64,000 nt of DNA, from contig NZ_JOEK01000014.1 of NCBI RefSeq assembly GCF_000719135.1, forward strand, positions 124,001-188,000. The letters run 5' to 3'. Source of the DNA: Streptomyces avicenniae (GTDB lineage Bacteria; Actinomycetota; Actinomycetes; Streptomycetales; Streptomycetaceae). The notes under the pieces were generated by a model. The model saw only the letters and a list, made by a program, of their open reading frames with translations. It was not told the DNA's origin and ran no database searches. Positions within the stretch are counted from its first letter, which is position 1, and every line of letters begins with the position of its first letter. Position numbers and translations under genes: made by a program. This document shows positions 8,271-18,574 of this stretch, in pieces.

Positions 8271-10553
8271 ATGGCGGCCAGGCCCCCCTCGACCGACCCG
8301 GCGCAGGACGACCCGGAGGTCGGCGAGCCGCGGCACTCCGCGGCCGGGCTGCCCGCCGTCGGGCACGCGCTGCGGGCGGCGCAGCGGCAGATGGGCGTCA
8401 GGCGCACCGCGTTGACGCTGCTGCGGGTGAACCAGCCGGACGGTTTCGACTGTCCGGGCTGCGCCTGGCCCGAGCCGGGCAAGCCGCACGCGGCGGAGTT
8501 CTGCGAGAACGGCGCGAAGGCCGTCGCCGAGGAGGCGACGCTGCGGCGCGTGACGCCCGCCTTCTTCGCCGAGCACACGGTCGGTGACCTGGCGGGCCGT
8601 TCCGGTTACTGGCTGGGGCAGCAGGGGCGGCTGACGACGCCCATGTACCTGCCGGAGGGCGCGGAGCGCTACGAGCCGGTGGGCTGGGACGAGGCGTTCG
8701 AGCTGGTCGCGCAGGAGCTACGGGCGCTGGACTCGCCGGACGAGGCCGTCTTCTACACGTCGGGCCGTACGAGCAACGAGGCGGCGTTCCTCTACCAGCT
8801 CTTCGCGCGCGAGTTCGGCACGAACAATCTCCCCGACTGTTCCAACCTGTGCCACGAGTCGTCGGGGTCCGCGCTGGTGGAGACGATCGGCATCGGCAAG
8901 GGCAGCGTGCAGTTGGAGGACCTGCACCAGGCCGAGCTGATCATCGTGGCGGGGCAGAACCCGGGCACGAACCATCCGCGCATGCTCTCCGCACTTGAGG
9001 AGGCGAAGCGGCACGGCGCCCGCGTCATCTCGGTGAACCCGCTGCCGGAAGCGGGGCTAGAACGGTTCAGGAACCCGCAGACCGCGCGCGGCCTCACGGG
9101 GCGCGGCACGGCGCTGGCCGACCTCTTCCTCCAGATCAGGATCGGCGGCGACCAGGCGCTGTTCCGGCTGCTGAACCGGCTGCTGCTGGAGCGCGAGGGG
9201 GCGGTGGACACGGCGTTCGTCGGCGAGCACTGCCACGGCTTCGAGGAGTTCGCGGCGGCGGCGCGGGCGGCCGACTGGGACGAGACGCTGGCGGCGACGG
9301 GCCTGACGCGCGCGGAGATCGAACAGGCGCTGGACATGGTGCTGGCGTCGCGCAGCGTCGTCGTCTGCTGGGCGATGGGGCTCACCCAGCACAAGCACGC
9401 GGTGCCGACGATCAAGGAGGTCGTGAACTTCCTCCTGCTGCGCGGCAACATCGGGCGGCCCGGCGCGGGTGTGTGCCCGGTGCGCGGGCACAGCAACGTG
9501 CAGGGCGACCGCACGATGGGCATCTACGAGAAGCCGGGCGCCGCGTTCCTCGACGCGCTGGAGCGCGAGTTCGGCTTCGCGCCGCCCCGGCGGCACGGTC
9601 TCGACGTGGTGGACTCCATCCGCGCGCTGCGGGACGGCCGGGTGAAGGTGTTCTTCGCCATGGGCGGCAACTTCGTGGCGGCCAGCCCCGACACGGAGGT
9701 GACGGAGAACGCGATGCGCCGCGCGCGCCTCACGGTGCACGTCTCGACGAAGCTGAACCGTTCGCACTGCGTGACCGGCACCCGGGCGCTGATCCTGCCG
9801 ACGCTGGGGCGCACCGAGCGGGACACGCAGGCGTCGGGCGACCAGTTCGTGACGGTCGAGGACTCCATGGGCAAGGTCCACGCGTCACGCGGACGGCTGC
9901 GGCCCGCCGGCCCCGGGCTGCTGTCCGAGCCCGCCATCGTCAGCCGCCTGGCGCGGCGGGTGCTGGGCGCGGACAGCGCGACGCCCTGGGAGGAGTTCGC
10001 GGCGGACTACCGGCGCGTCCGTGAGCGGATCGCGCGGGTGATCCCCGGCTTCGAGGACTTCGAGGAACGGGTCGCGGCGCCCGGCGGGTTCACGTTGCCG
10101 CACGGCCCGCGCGACAGCCGTACGTTCCCCACGGCCACCGGCAAGGCCAACTTCACGGCGTCCCCCGTCGAATATCCGCGGGTGCCGCCGGGGCGGCTGC
10201 TGCTCCAGACCCTGCGCTCGCACGACCAGTACAACACCACGATCTACGGCCTCGACGACCGCTACCGCGGGGTGACGGGCGGGCGGCGCGTCGTCATGGT
10301 GCACCCGGAGGACGCGGCGCGACTCGGCCTCGCGGACGGCGACCTGGCCGACCTGACCAGCGAGTGGACCGACGGCAGCGAGCGGACGGCGCCCGGCTTC
10401 CGCGTCGTCCACTACCCGACGGCGCGCGGCTGCGCGGCGGCCTACTACCCGGAGACGAACGTGCTGGTGCCGCTCGACTCGACGGCCGACGTCAGCAACA
10501 CCCCGGCGAGCAAGTCCGTGGTCGTCCGGCTCACCCCGGCGGCGGACCGCTGA
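8271..10553 (+). CDS. FdhF/YdeP-family molybdopterin oxidoreductase
   Basis: A 760-residue protein of the formate-dehydrogenase-H-like/YdeP branch of the DMSO reductase superfamily, cytosolic (no Tat signal). It should bind a bis-MGD molybdenum cofactor. The N-terminal CPGCAWPEPGKPHAAEFCENG is the family's cysteine region. VFYTSGRTSNEAAFLYQLF, DCSNLCHESSG and NPGTNHPRM are cofactor-binding segments, and the C-terminal domain contains LLQTLRSHDQYNTTIYG, which binds the second guanylate. E. coli YdeP is linked to acid resistance, but the substrate is not established. The start ATG is 100 bp from polA in divergent orientation. No partner electron-transfer subunit lies nearby. Confidence 0.88.
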   Translation: MAARPPSTDPAQDDPEVGEPRHSAAGLPAVGHALRAAQRQMGVRRTALTLLRVNQPDGFDCPGCAWPEPGKPHAAEFCENGAKAVAEEATLRRVTPAFFAEHTVGDLAGRSGYWLGQQGRLTTPMYLPEGAERYEPVGWDEAFELVAQELRALDSPDEAVFYTSGRTSNEAAFLYQLFAREFGTNNLPDCSNLCHESSGSALVETIGIGKGSVQLEDLHQAELIIVAGQNPGTNHPRMLSALEEAKRHGARVISVNPLPEAGLERFRNPQTARGLTGRGTALADLFLQIRIGGDQALFRLLNRLLLEREGAVDTAFVGEHCHGFEEFAAAARAADWDETLAATGLTRAEIEQALDMVLASRSVVVCWAMGLTQHKHAVPTIKEVVNFLLLRGNIGRPGAGVCPVRGHSNVQGDRTMGIYEKPGAAFLDALEREFGFAPPRRHGLDVVDSIRALRDGRVKVFFAMGGNFVAASPDTEVTENAMRRARLTVHVSTKLNRSHCVTGTRALILPTLGRTERDTQASGDQFVTVEDSMGKVHASRGRLRPAGPGLLSEPAIVSRLARRVLGADSATPWEEFAADYRRVRERIARVIPGFEDFEERVAAPGGFTLPHGPRDSRTFPTATGKANFTASPVEYPRVPPGRLLLQTLRSHDQYNTTIYGLDDRYRGVTGGRRVVMVHPEDAARLGLADGDLADLTSEWTDGSERTAPGFRVVHYPTARGCAAAYYPETNVLVPLDSTADVSNTPASKSVVVRLTPAADR

Positions 10554-10575
10554 GCGGACCTGGTAGAACGCTGGC

Positions 10576-11082
10576 ATGACTGAACCGTCCGCCACCAGGT
10601 TCCCGCCCGCCACCCTCGACCAGTGGGCCGCCCTCGGCGTCGATCTCCACGCGCTGTTCTCCGCCGGGGCGCTCGGCGACCGGATGGGGCTGCGGGTCTC
10701 GGAGGCGTCGGCGGAGCGGGTCGTCGGCACGATCCCGGTCGAGGGCAACACGCAGCCGTACGGGCTGCTGCACGGCGGCGCGTCCGCCGTACTGGCGGAG
10801 ACGCTGGGCTCCGTGGGCGCGATGCTGCACGCGGGGCCCAACAAGGTCGCGGTCGGCGTGGACCTGAACTGCACGCACCACCGCCCGGTGCGGTCGGGGC
10901 TGGTGACGGGAGTGGCGACGCCCGCGCACACCGGCCGGACGTCGGCGACGTACGAGATCGTCCTCACCGACGAGCGCGGGAAGCGCGTGTGCACGGCGCG
11001 GCTGACCTGCGCGCTGCGTCCCGCGACGCAGCAGACGTCGGCGGGCGGGACACCGGAAGCCGGTGCCCCGCCCGTCGTCTGA
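10576..11082 (+). CDS. Hotdog-fold thioesterase (PaaI-like)
   Basis: A 168-residue single-domain hotdog protein, likely hydrolysing an acyl- or aryl-CoA thioester. The motif NTQPYGLLHGGASAVLAETLGSVGA, written in parts, has the HGG(A)S turn and the catalytic Glu on the central helix of the 4HBT/PaaI group, followed by VDLNCTHHRPV. It begins 22 bp after the YdeP-like gene and may be cotranscribed with it. The last 14 codons are repetitive and overlap a hairpin that can end liv transcription from the other strand. Confidence 0.85.
   Translation: MTEPSATRFPPATLDQWAALGVDLHALFSAGALGDRMGLRVSEASAERVVGTIPVEGNTQPYGLLHGGASAVLAETLGSVGAMLHAGPNKVAVGVDLNCTHHRPVRSGLVTGVATPAHTGRTSATYEIVLTDERGKRVCTARLTCALRPATQQTSAGGTPEAGAPPVV
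11043..11073 (-). terminator. Hairpin downstream of livF, inside the thioesterase 3' end
   Basis: Arms GGGCGGG (11043-11049) plus CACCGG (11051-11056) pair with CCGGTG and CCCGCCC, with one A/C mismatch and a 3-nt loop. It begins 27 bp after the livF stop, so a terminator for the liv operon is embedded in the last codons of the convergent thioesterase gene. Confidence 0.55.
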
Positions 11083-11099
11083 CGTGCCGCCCCGTCACG

Positions 11100-11863
<764 letters not shown>

Positions 11864-11867
<4 letters not shown>

Positions 11868-12847
11868 GACCCGTCCTCCTTGCTGCCGTCGGTCTCTCCC
11901 GTGCCGTCCGTCCCCGTCGTTTCCGGGGCGGGGCCCGGGTCCTCGGGGGTGCGGGGCGCGGGCAGGTCGGCCGCGGCCTGCGCGTCCACCATCTCGCTGA
12001 CGGCCGCGGCGTCCTCCTCGGCGGAGGCACCGAGGTACGCCTCGATGACGGCGGGGTCACGCTGCACCTCGGCGGGCGTGCCCTCGGCGATCTTCTTGCC
12101 GAAGTTGAGCACCACCACGCGGTCGGCGACCGCCATGACGAGCCGCATGTCGTGCTCGATGAGCAGGACGCTGACGGACAGCTCGCTGTTGATGCGGCGG
12201 ATCAGGAGTTCCAGATCGCGCTTCTCGGTGGGGTTGGTGCCCGCGGCGGGCTCGTCCAGGAGCAGCACCTCGGGCGCGGTCGCGAGGGCGCGGGCGATCT
12301 CCAGGCGGCGCTGCTCGCCGTAGCTGAGCGAGGAGGCCAGCTCGTTGATCCGGTTCTCCAGGCCGACGTACGCCAGCACCTCGTGCGCCTTGCGGTCGCT
12401 CTCACGCTCGTCGCGGCGCGCGCCCGGCAGGCCGAGCATGATGGAGAGGGCGTCGGTGCGCTGCCGTGTCTCGACGGCGATCTTGACGTTCTCCAGCACG
12501 GTCAGGGCGCCGAACAGCCGGATGTTCTGGAACGTCCTGGCGACGCCGAGGCGGCTGACGCGGTGCGGCTTCTGGCCGCGCAGCTCGTGGCCGCCGCCCG
12601 CCTTCGGCCGGTAGGTGATGGTGCCTTCCTGCGGCACGTAGGCGCCGGTCAGCGAGTTGAACAGCGACGTCTTGCCCGCCCCGTTCGGCCCGATGACGGC
12701 GAGGATCTCGCCGCGCCGCATGCGCAGCGCGACGGAGTCCAGGCTGGTCAGGCCGCCGAAACGCAGGGTGACGTTCGACGTGTCGAGGACGAGGTCCCCT
12801 TCGGCGGTGTCGGCCGCCTGTGCGGCGTCGCGCATCTCGGTGGTCAT
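11864..12847 (-). CDS. livG: Branched-chain amino-acid ABC transporter ATPase LivG
   Basis: A 327-residue ATPase with Walker A GPNGAGKTS, the LivG-type signature LSYGEQRRLEIARAL and Walker B VLLLDEPAAGTNP, plus the H-loop LLIEHDMRLVM. The C-terminal 70 residues form an Asp/Glu/Pro-rich extension not needed for the fold. The ATG at 12847 is preceded by GGAGGAG and overlaps the livM stop by 4 bp (ATGA). Genes H, M, G and F are all coupled this way. Confidence 0.95.
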
Positions 12848-14301
12848 CCCCGCACTCCTCCCGGCTGCGCGCCCAGCGCGTCGGCCCCGCCCGAGCCCTC
12901 TTCTGCCATGCGCAGTTCGCGCTGGCGTCGGCGGGAGGGCAGCAGGCCCTGCGGGCGGTAGATCATCATGACGACCAGCAGGCCGCCGAGGTACAGGAAG
13001 CGGTCCTCGGGCGCCACGATGTCCCGGAGGAACTCGGGCAGCCAGACGAGGATCGCCGTGCCGAGGATGACGCCCGCGAGGGAGCCCATACCGCCGAAGA
13101 CCACGTAGGACAGGGCGAGCACGGACATCATCACCATGAACTGCTCGGGGTTGATGAAGCCCTGCTTGCCCGCGTAGACGACTCCGGCGACGCCCGAGGT
13201 GGAGGCGCCGATGGCGAAGGCGAGCAGCTTGAACCTGACGGTGTTGACGCCGGTCGCCGCCGCGGCGACCTCGTCCTCGCGGATCGCGGTCCAGGCGCGG
13301 CCGACGCGCGAGTGCTCCAGCCGCAGGAAGAGGACGACGATGACGACGATGAAGACGAGTTGGAGCCAGTAGTAGGGGGCCGGGTCGAGTCTCCACTGAT
13401 AGGACCAGAAGCCCAGGTCGATGGAGAAGCGGTCCAGGTTGGGGGCGCCGCGCGTGCCACCGGTGAAGTCCGACCAGTTCCTGGCGACGAGGTAGACGAT
13501 CTCGTGGAACCCGAGGGTGACGATGGCCAGGTAGTCGCCGCGCAGCCGGAGGGTCGGCGCGCCGAGGAGGACACCGGCGATGAGGCAGGTGACGACGGCG
13601 ACGGGGATGACGAGGAAGTTGTTCAGCTCGACGGGCGGTTCGACGGGCAGGCCGCCGGTCCAGAAGGCCGCGCTGTAGGCGCCGATGGCGAAGAACGCGA
13701 TGAAGCCGAGGTCGAGCATGCCCGCCCAGCCGATGACGACGTTCAGGCCGATGGCGACCAGGACGTACATCCCGATCTGGTCCACCAGGACCTGCTGCCA
13801 CAGGGTGCTGACCATCAGGGGCAGGAGGACCAGGAAGGCGAGCAGCGCGCCCAGCGCCGTCCAGCGGTAGGTGGCGTTCTGGCGGAACCGGGCCGTGGCG
13901 AGCTTGACGGAGCGGGCGACGGTGGCGGGGAGCCAGACGTGCGCGGTCCTGGGCGAGAGTCCTTCGGCGGGCGGGACGTCCGCGGGGCGTTCGACGGGAC
14001 GGTCCGTCTCCACGCGGAGGGCGGCGGAGTAGCGGGCCATGACGTCGGCGCCGAACTCGCGGACCGCCCAGATCGTGACGGCGATGGCCAGGCAGACCCA
14101 CAGGCGCACGCCCGTGAAGTTCTCCTGGAGCGCGAAGAAGATGTCGCCGCGGACGCCCTGGACGCCGATCGCCTGGGTCAGCACGACGGCCAGGGCGACC
14201 ATGGCGAACAGGCGCTTCCAGCGGGGCTGCTGGTACCACTTGCGGTGGCGCAGGCGGGCCGCGGCGCTGAGCGGGGCGCGTACGGAGGTGTCGGTGGTCA
14301 T
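12844..14301 (-). CDS. livM: Branched-chain amino-acid ABC transporter permease LivM
   Basis: A 485-residue inner-membrane permease with about ten hydrophobic helices. The region after residue 110 carries the LivM pattern (GLNVVIGWAGMLDLGFIAFFAIGAYSA, in parts) and the EAA-like loop before GVVYAGKQGFINPEQF. A longer N-terminal portion with two extra hydrophobic stretches precedes the conserved part, as in other actinobacterial LivM proteins. The ATG at 14301 overlaps the livH stop (ATGA). Confidence 0.94.
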   Translation of the reverse strand: MTTDTSVRAPLSAAARLRHRKWYQQPRWKRLFAMVALAVVLTQAIGVQGVRGDIFFALQENFTGVRLWVCLAIAVTIWAVREFGADVMARYSAALRVETDRPVERPADVPPAEGLSPRTAHVWLPATVARSVKLATARFRQNATYRWTALGALLAFLVLLPLMVSTLWQQVLVDQIGMYVLVAIGLNVVIGWAGMLDLGFIAFFAIGAYSAAFWTGGLPVEPPVELNNFLVIPVAVVTCLIAGVLLGAPTLRLRGDYLAIVTLGFHEIVYLVARNWSDFTGGTRGAPNLDRFSIDLGFWSYQWRLDPAPYYWLQLVFIVVIVVLFLRLEHSRVGRAWTAIREDEVAAAATGVNTVRFKLLAFAIGASTSGVAGVVYAGKQGFINPEQFMVMMSVLALSYVVFGGMGSLAGVILGTAILVWLPEFLRDIVAPEDRFLYLGGLLVVMMIYRPQGLLPSRRRQRELRMAEEGSGGADALGAQPGGVRG

Positions 14302-15221
14302 GCGGCCCTCCCGACCCGCTCGCCGAGGATGCCGGTGGGCCGGAGCATCAGCACGAGCACGAGCGCGGCGAAGCCGCCGACGTAGCGCCAGGCGTCGCCC
14401 CAGATCTCGACGGTGAACGACTCGACGATGCCGAGGGTGAGGCCGCCGAGCATGGCGCCGCGGACGTTGCCGATGCCGCCGAGGACGGCCGCGGAGAAGG
14501 CGGTGATCCCGGGGAGGAAGCCCATCGTGTAATCGACCTGGAGGTTCGTGCCGAACAGGAACCCGGCCGCGCCGCCCATGAGACCGCCGAGGACGAAGGT
14601 GCGCGAGACGACACGGTCGATGTTCACGCCCATCAGCGAGGCGACTTCCGGGTCCTGGGCGACGGCGCGGATGCCCGAGCCGAGCTTCGTCCGGTTCACG
14701 ACGAAATCGACGGTGACCAGCATGAGGACACCGACGACGACGATCAGGAACTGGGTGACGCTGACCGGGGCGCCGAAGACGGTGAACAGCCGCCGGTTCT
14801 CGTACATCGACGGCATCGGTATCGGATAACGCCCGAAAAGCTTGCCTGCGAGGTTGTACAGAAAGAACGAGGCGCCGATGGCGGTGATCAAGAAGACAAG
14901 ACGGGGGGCATTACGGCGGCGCAGCGGCAGATATGCGGCCTTTTCCAGACCGAACGCGACGAATCCGCCCAGCGCCGCACCGGCGGTGATACCGAGCAGG
15001 ATGTAGACGACGGACTGGATTCCGGAAGGGTCGGCGGTCGGCTCGAAGATCGTGAGCGCGATGACGCCGCCGAATCCGCCTGCCATGAAGACCTCGCTGT
15101 GCGCGAAGTTCAGCAGCTGGAGCACACCGTAGACAAGCGTGTAACCGATGGCGATGACGGCGTAGAGCGAGCCGAGCACCACCCCGAGGACGAGGACGTC
15201 CCAGATGTCGGAAAGGGACAT
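14298..15221 (-). CDS. livH: Branched-chain amino-acid ABC transporter permease LivH
   Basis: A 307-residue permease with the conserved N-terminus GSLYAVIAIGYTLVYGVLQ and the NFAHSEVFMAGGF motif, then around eight membrane helices ending in RPTGILGERVGRAA. Start ATG at 15221 with AAGGAAG about 8 bases upstream; the in-frame sequence further upstream is not conserved. It follows the binding-protein gene after a 103-bp gap, allowing different expression levels. Confidence 0.94.
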   Translation of the reverse strand: MSLSDIWDVLVLGVVLGSLYAVIAIGYTLVYGVLQLLNFAHSEVFMAGGFGGVIALTIFEPTADPSGIQSVVYILLGITAGAALGGFVAFGLEKAAYLPLRRRNAPRLVFLITAIGASFFLYNLAGKLFGRYPIPMPSMYENRRLFTVFGAPVSVTQFLIVVVGVLMLVTVDFVVNRTKLGSGIRAVAQDPEVASLMGVNIDRVVSRTFVLGGLMGGAAGFLFGTNLQVDYTMGFLPGITAFSAAVLGGIGNVRGAMLGGLTLGIVESFTVEIWGDAWRYVGGFAALVLVLMLRPTGILGERVGRAA

Positions 15222-15324
15222 GGGCTGACTTCCTTGTGGGAACGAGCGGCTGCCGGGGAAGACGGGCCTGGTGGGGCGGAGGGGGTCGCACGCCGCCCCA
15301 CCGGCCGGGTCCTTGCGGTGCCTG

Positions 15325-16479
15325 TCAGCCGCCGACCAGTTCCTCGATGGCGCCGACGTAGCCGATCTCGCCGCCCTCGATCTGGTACATGAAGATCGCC
15401 TGCTGGGTGAACTCACCCTGCTCGTCGAAGGAGAAGGTCTTGGTCAGACCCTCGTACTCAGCGCCGGCGAGGGCTTCGTGGACCGACTCGCGGCTCACGT
15501 CGCCGTTGAGGCCGGCGATCTGCTCGATGATCATGTTGGTGACGTCGTACGACTCGGCGGAGTAGGTGCCCGGCGGGATGCCGAACTCCTCCTCGTAGCG
15601 CTCGGCGAACGCCTGGGTGCTCTCCTCCTGGGTGGCGTCGGTGCACGGGCAGGTCAGGTACCAGCCCTCCACCGCGTCGCTCGCCAGGTTGATCAGCTCG
15701 TCGTCGTTGGAGCCGTCGCCCGAGACGCCGATGCCCTCGAAACCGGCCTCGCTCAGCCGCGTGGCGAACGGGGCGAGTGCCTCGTAGTAACCCGCGTAGA
15801 TCAAGGCCTCGGCACCGGACTCGACGATGTTGCGCGCCGCGTTGCTGTAGTCCACCGTGTCGGCGGGGATGCTCTGGCGCTCCACCGTGACACCGGCCTC
15901 GGAGAGCCCGGCCTCGGCGACGTCGGCGAGACCCTCGCCGTACGGGCTGACGTCGTCCACGACGACGACCGACCCCACGCCCTCGGCCGCGAGGAACTCA
16001 GCCATCCCGGCGCCCTGGGCGCTGTCGTTCGGGACGGCCCGCAGGAAGGTCGGGAAGCCCTGTTCGGTCAGGGTCGGGTTGGTGGCCGAGGTGGAGACCG
16101 CGGCGAGACCCGCCTCGCCGTAGAGGGGCGCGGAGATGTTGGCCGGGCCGGAGAAGGCGGGGCCGACGACGGCCATGACGTCCTGGTCGTCGATCGCGCT
16201 CTGCGCGGCGGTGGTCGCCTGGGTCTCGGAACCCTGGTCGTCGGCGGGGACGTACTCGATCTCGAAGTCGTAGTCGCCCGAGTCGTTCGCCTCGTTGATG
16301 GCGAGCTGAATACCGTTCTGCATATTCTCGCCGAGACCGACGTTCTGTCCGGACAAGGGGCCTTGGTAGGCGATCTTGTACGTCGTCCCGCCCCCACCCT
16401 CGTCGCCACCGCATCCGGTGAGTACGAGCGCGCCGGCCGCGACGGGTATCGCCAGCCTCACGATGGTTTTGCTGAGCAC
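15325..16479 (-). CDS. livK: Branched-chain amino-acid binding lipoprotein
   Basis: A 384-residue periplasmic-binding-type lipoprotein, first gene of the liv operon. The signal peptide VRLAIPVAAGALVLTGC ends in a lipobox with Cys near residue 22. The mature domain has the Leu/Ile/Val-binding fold (IAYQGPLSGQNVGLGENMQNG in parts, then VVGPAFSGPANISAPLY). The GTG at 16479 is chosen because CAGGGGG lies about 8 bases upstream; an ORF reaching 16545 includes unlikely residues. It delivers the ligand to LivHM. Exact amino-acid specificity cannot be read from sequence. Confidence 0.93.
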   Translation of the reverse strand: MLSKTIVRLAIPVAAGALVLTGCGGDEGGGGTTYKIAYQGPLSGQNVGLGENMQNGIQLAINEANDSGDYDFEIEYVPADDQGSETQATTAAQSAIDDQDVMAVVGPAFSGPANISAPLYGEAGLAAVSTSATNPTLTEQGFPTFLRAVPNDSAQGAGMAEFLAAEGVGSVVVVDDVSPYGEGLADVAEAGLSEAGVTVERQSIPADTVDYSNAARNIVESGAEALIYAGYYEALAPFATRLSEAGFEGIGVSGDGSNDDELINLASDAVEGWYLTCPCTDATQEESTQAFAERYEEEFGIPPGTYSAESYDVTNMIIEQIAGLNGDVSRESVHEALAGAEYEGLTKTFSFDEQGEFTQQAIFMYQIEGGEIGYVGAIEELVGG

Positions 16480-16723
16480 TTCAAAAACCCCCTGGAGCGA
16501 GCCAGACGTGTCGTCACCGCACAGCTCCCATGCGCGCAGGCACACCGGTGCGGCGTGCAGCGGAATCTATTGCCCTTCACGCGGCGCGAACACTCCGAAG
16601 GGACAGATGTGATCGCCTCGTGACCTCTGCCACATGCCGGAAACAGAACATGACTGACCGGTCAACGGACGTTCCGGCCAAGATCGACTCATCCCGGACC
16701 AGCGACTGTACGCAAACGGAGGA

Positions 16724-16753
16724 GCGCGCCCGGGTCGCGGGACCCGGGCGCGC
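16724..16753 (-). terminator. Strong GC hairpin between the ANTAR gene and the liv operon
   Basis: Perfect 13-bp stem (GCGCGCCCGGGTC and complement) with a 4-nt loop GCGG; on the minus strand it is followed by CTCCGTTTGCG. It lies 213 bp past the ANTAR gene stop and before the livK leader. The rest of 16480-16965 shows no gene. Confidence 0.65.
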
Positions 16754-16965
16754 TTCGGCGGGAAGAAGGGTGATCTGTTGCGGAATTCCGTGACATCAGC
16801 GGCCAGGGGATGGCATCTCCGGATGAACTGCCCCACGACATCGGAGGACGGCTGTGGCGTCCGGCGGCACGTCCGGCCGGAATCCGTGACGGAGAGCGAC
16901 CGGATCGCGGGGGTGGGCGGCGTCCGCCCGGCCTGCCCTCCCCCGGCCTCCCGGCCGCCCCGCGG

Positions 16966-17670
16966 TCACTTCTGCTGCTGCTTCTGGCGCTTCTCCTCGG
17001 CGTCCTGGATGACGGCCTCGGCGACCTGACGCATCGACAGGCGGCGGTCCATGGAGGTCTTCTGGATCCAGCGGAACGCCGCCGGTTCGCTGAGCCCGTA
17101 CTGCGTCTGGAGGACGCTCTTGGCGCGGTCCACCAGCTTGCGGGTCTCCAGGCGCTGGGAGAGGTCGGCGACCTCTTCGGTGAGCGACTTCAGCTCGGTG
17201 AAGCGGGAGACGGCGATCTCGATGGCCGGGACGACGTCGCTCTTGCTGAACGGCTTGACGAGGTAGGCCATCGCCCCGGCGTCGCGGGCGCGCTCCACCA
17301 GGTCGCGCTGGGAGAAGGCGGTGAGCATGAGGACGGGCGCGATGCCCTCGCCCGCGATCTTCTCGGCGGCGGAGATGCCGTCCATGACCGGCATCTTCAC
17401 GTCGAGGATGACGAGGTCGGGGGTCAGCTCTCGCGCCAGCTCCACGGCGCGCTCGCCGTCCCCCGCCTCGCCGACGACGGTGTAGCCCTCCTCCTCCAGC
17501 ATCTCCTTCAGGTCGAGGCGGATGAGGGCCTCGTCCTCGGCGATGACGACACGGGTGGTGAGCGGCGGGACGTGCGCGGAGTCGGCCTGCGCGGCCGGGG
17601 TGCCCTCTTCCGCGGGGGCGGCGGCATCGGGGGCGGTGGTGGGCTCGTCGGGGGCGTCGGGGGTGCTCAC
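16966..17670 (-). CDS. Response regulator with ANTAR RNA-binding domain
   Basis: A 234-residue cytosolic regulator. After a disordered Ala/Pro/Glu N-terminus of about 40 residues comes a receiver domain (VVIAEDEALIRLDLKEML; phospho-acceptor Asp in LVILDVKMPVMDG; Lys in YLVKPFSKSD). A coiled coil and an ANTAR domain (about residues 165-225: LETRKLVDRAKSVLQ, then FRWIQKTSMDRRLSMRQVAEAV in parts) follow. ANTAR domains bind paired hexaloop hairpins in nascent RNA and block termination; the mycobacterial relative is PdtaR. The GTG at 17670 has GAGGAG 5-6 bases upstream. The partner kinase is not in the window. Confidence 0.92.
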   Translation of the reverse strand: MSTPDAPDEPTTAPDAAAPAEEGTPAAQADSAHVPPLTTRVVIAEDEALIRLDLKEMLEEEGYTVVGEAGDGERAVELARELTPDLVILDVKMPVMDGISAAEKIAGEGIAPVLMLTAFSQRDLVERARDAGAMAYLVKPFSKSDVVPAIEIAVSRFTELKSLTEEVADLSQRLETRKLVDRAKSVLQTQYGLSEPAAFRWIQKTSMDRRLSMRQVAEAVIQDAEEKRQKQQQK

Positions 17671-17765
17671 GTTGCTCCTCGTTTCCTGCCAGATGGGGCA
17701 CCCACGAGAGTACCCACTCGCCGCTGTTCGGGCTGAGCCGGTAGACTCCGGGGGCCACTTGTCCG

Positions 17766-17848
17766 GCCGGGTTGGTGGAATGGCATACACGGAGGTCTCA
17801 AACACCTCTGCCCGAAAGGGCTTGCGGGTTCGAATCCCGCACCCGGCA
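17766..17848 (+). tRNA. tRNA-Leu (anticodon CAA)
   Basis: Acceptor arms GCCGGGT (17766-17772) and ACCCGGC (17841-17847) pair perfectly, with discriminator A. The anticodon stem GAGGT/ACCTC encloses loop CTCAAAC, so the anticodon is CAA (reads UUG). A long variable arm (TGCCCGAAAGGGCT) marks a class II leucine tRNA. The T arm is GCGGG-TTCGAAT-CCCGC. The 3' CCA is not encoded. Confidence 0.96.
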
Positions 17849-17934
17849 CTGTGGACGGCCCCCCACCCCACTCGTACGGGTGAACATCCAGGCGAATCCC
17901 GTCACTCTCCGTGTTCATTGGCTACGTTGAGTGC

Positions 17935-18430
17935 ATGACTACGGGAAAGCTTCACCCACCGGAGTGGTTCGCTCGGATCCACCGTCCCTCTCGGCCCCTC
18001 CGGTCGGCGGCCGATATGCCGCGCGTGCGTCGGCCCTGCCGACGTCCTCACGACCGGCCTCGCTCCTGCGGTGGCGGCGGCGTCTTTGCAGCCGCCAAGG
18101 AATGGGGAGTGCGCGCGGCAGGAGGACACCGCTGCGCCGTCCACGGATACGGGAGCCGGACGGCGCGCTCGCCGGGGCCACCGCCAGTCCCGATCGGCGG
18201 AAGTCGGGTCAAGGCGCGGAGCCCTGACGGGCTGCCAGGCCGACCGGCGGGCGAGGCGGACGGCCGTCCCCCGTCGCCGTCCGGGGCGTCATGGCCGGGA
18301 AGCGGCACGCACCGGGCCCGGGATCACACGTCCATCGGGCCGCAGGGCCCCGTGGACGGGGCGGACCTGACGGTCCTGACCGATCTGTCGAAGTACCCCC
18401 ACCGGACAAGGATGTTGGCGAGGTCGAGGA
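17935..18430 (+). pseudogene. Decayed gene beside tRNA-Leu, possibly a CoA-transferase remnant
   Basis: The stretch between the tRNA and 18574 has no intact frame, yet three frames carry successive protein-like pieces: MTTGKLHPPEWFARIHRP (about 17935-17990), then GGRYAARASALPTSS in a second frame, then AAASLQ in a third from about 18071, and a piece reading LSKYPHRTRMLA near 18390. The order of pieces resembles what I remember of the N-terminus of actinobacterial CoA-transferases, but that family link is unverified. At least two frameshifts are needed. Between 18430 and 18574 I see nothing. Confidence 0.4.
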
Positions 18431-18574
18431 CACACGCCGACGTCCGGGCGCCCTCGACCGCCCCGGCGGAGCGCATGCCGGGAACGCGGGGTGCACCGGT
18501 CCTGCGGTCGCCGAGGGGCGGCCTCCCGCCGCCGGAGCCCGGGTGGTGCTGCGGCGTTTCCCGGGGAGCACGAT

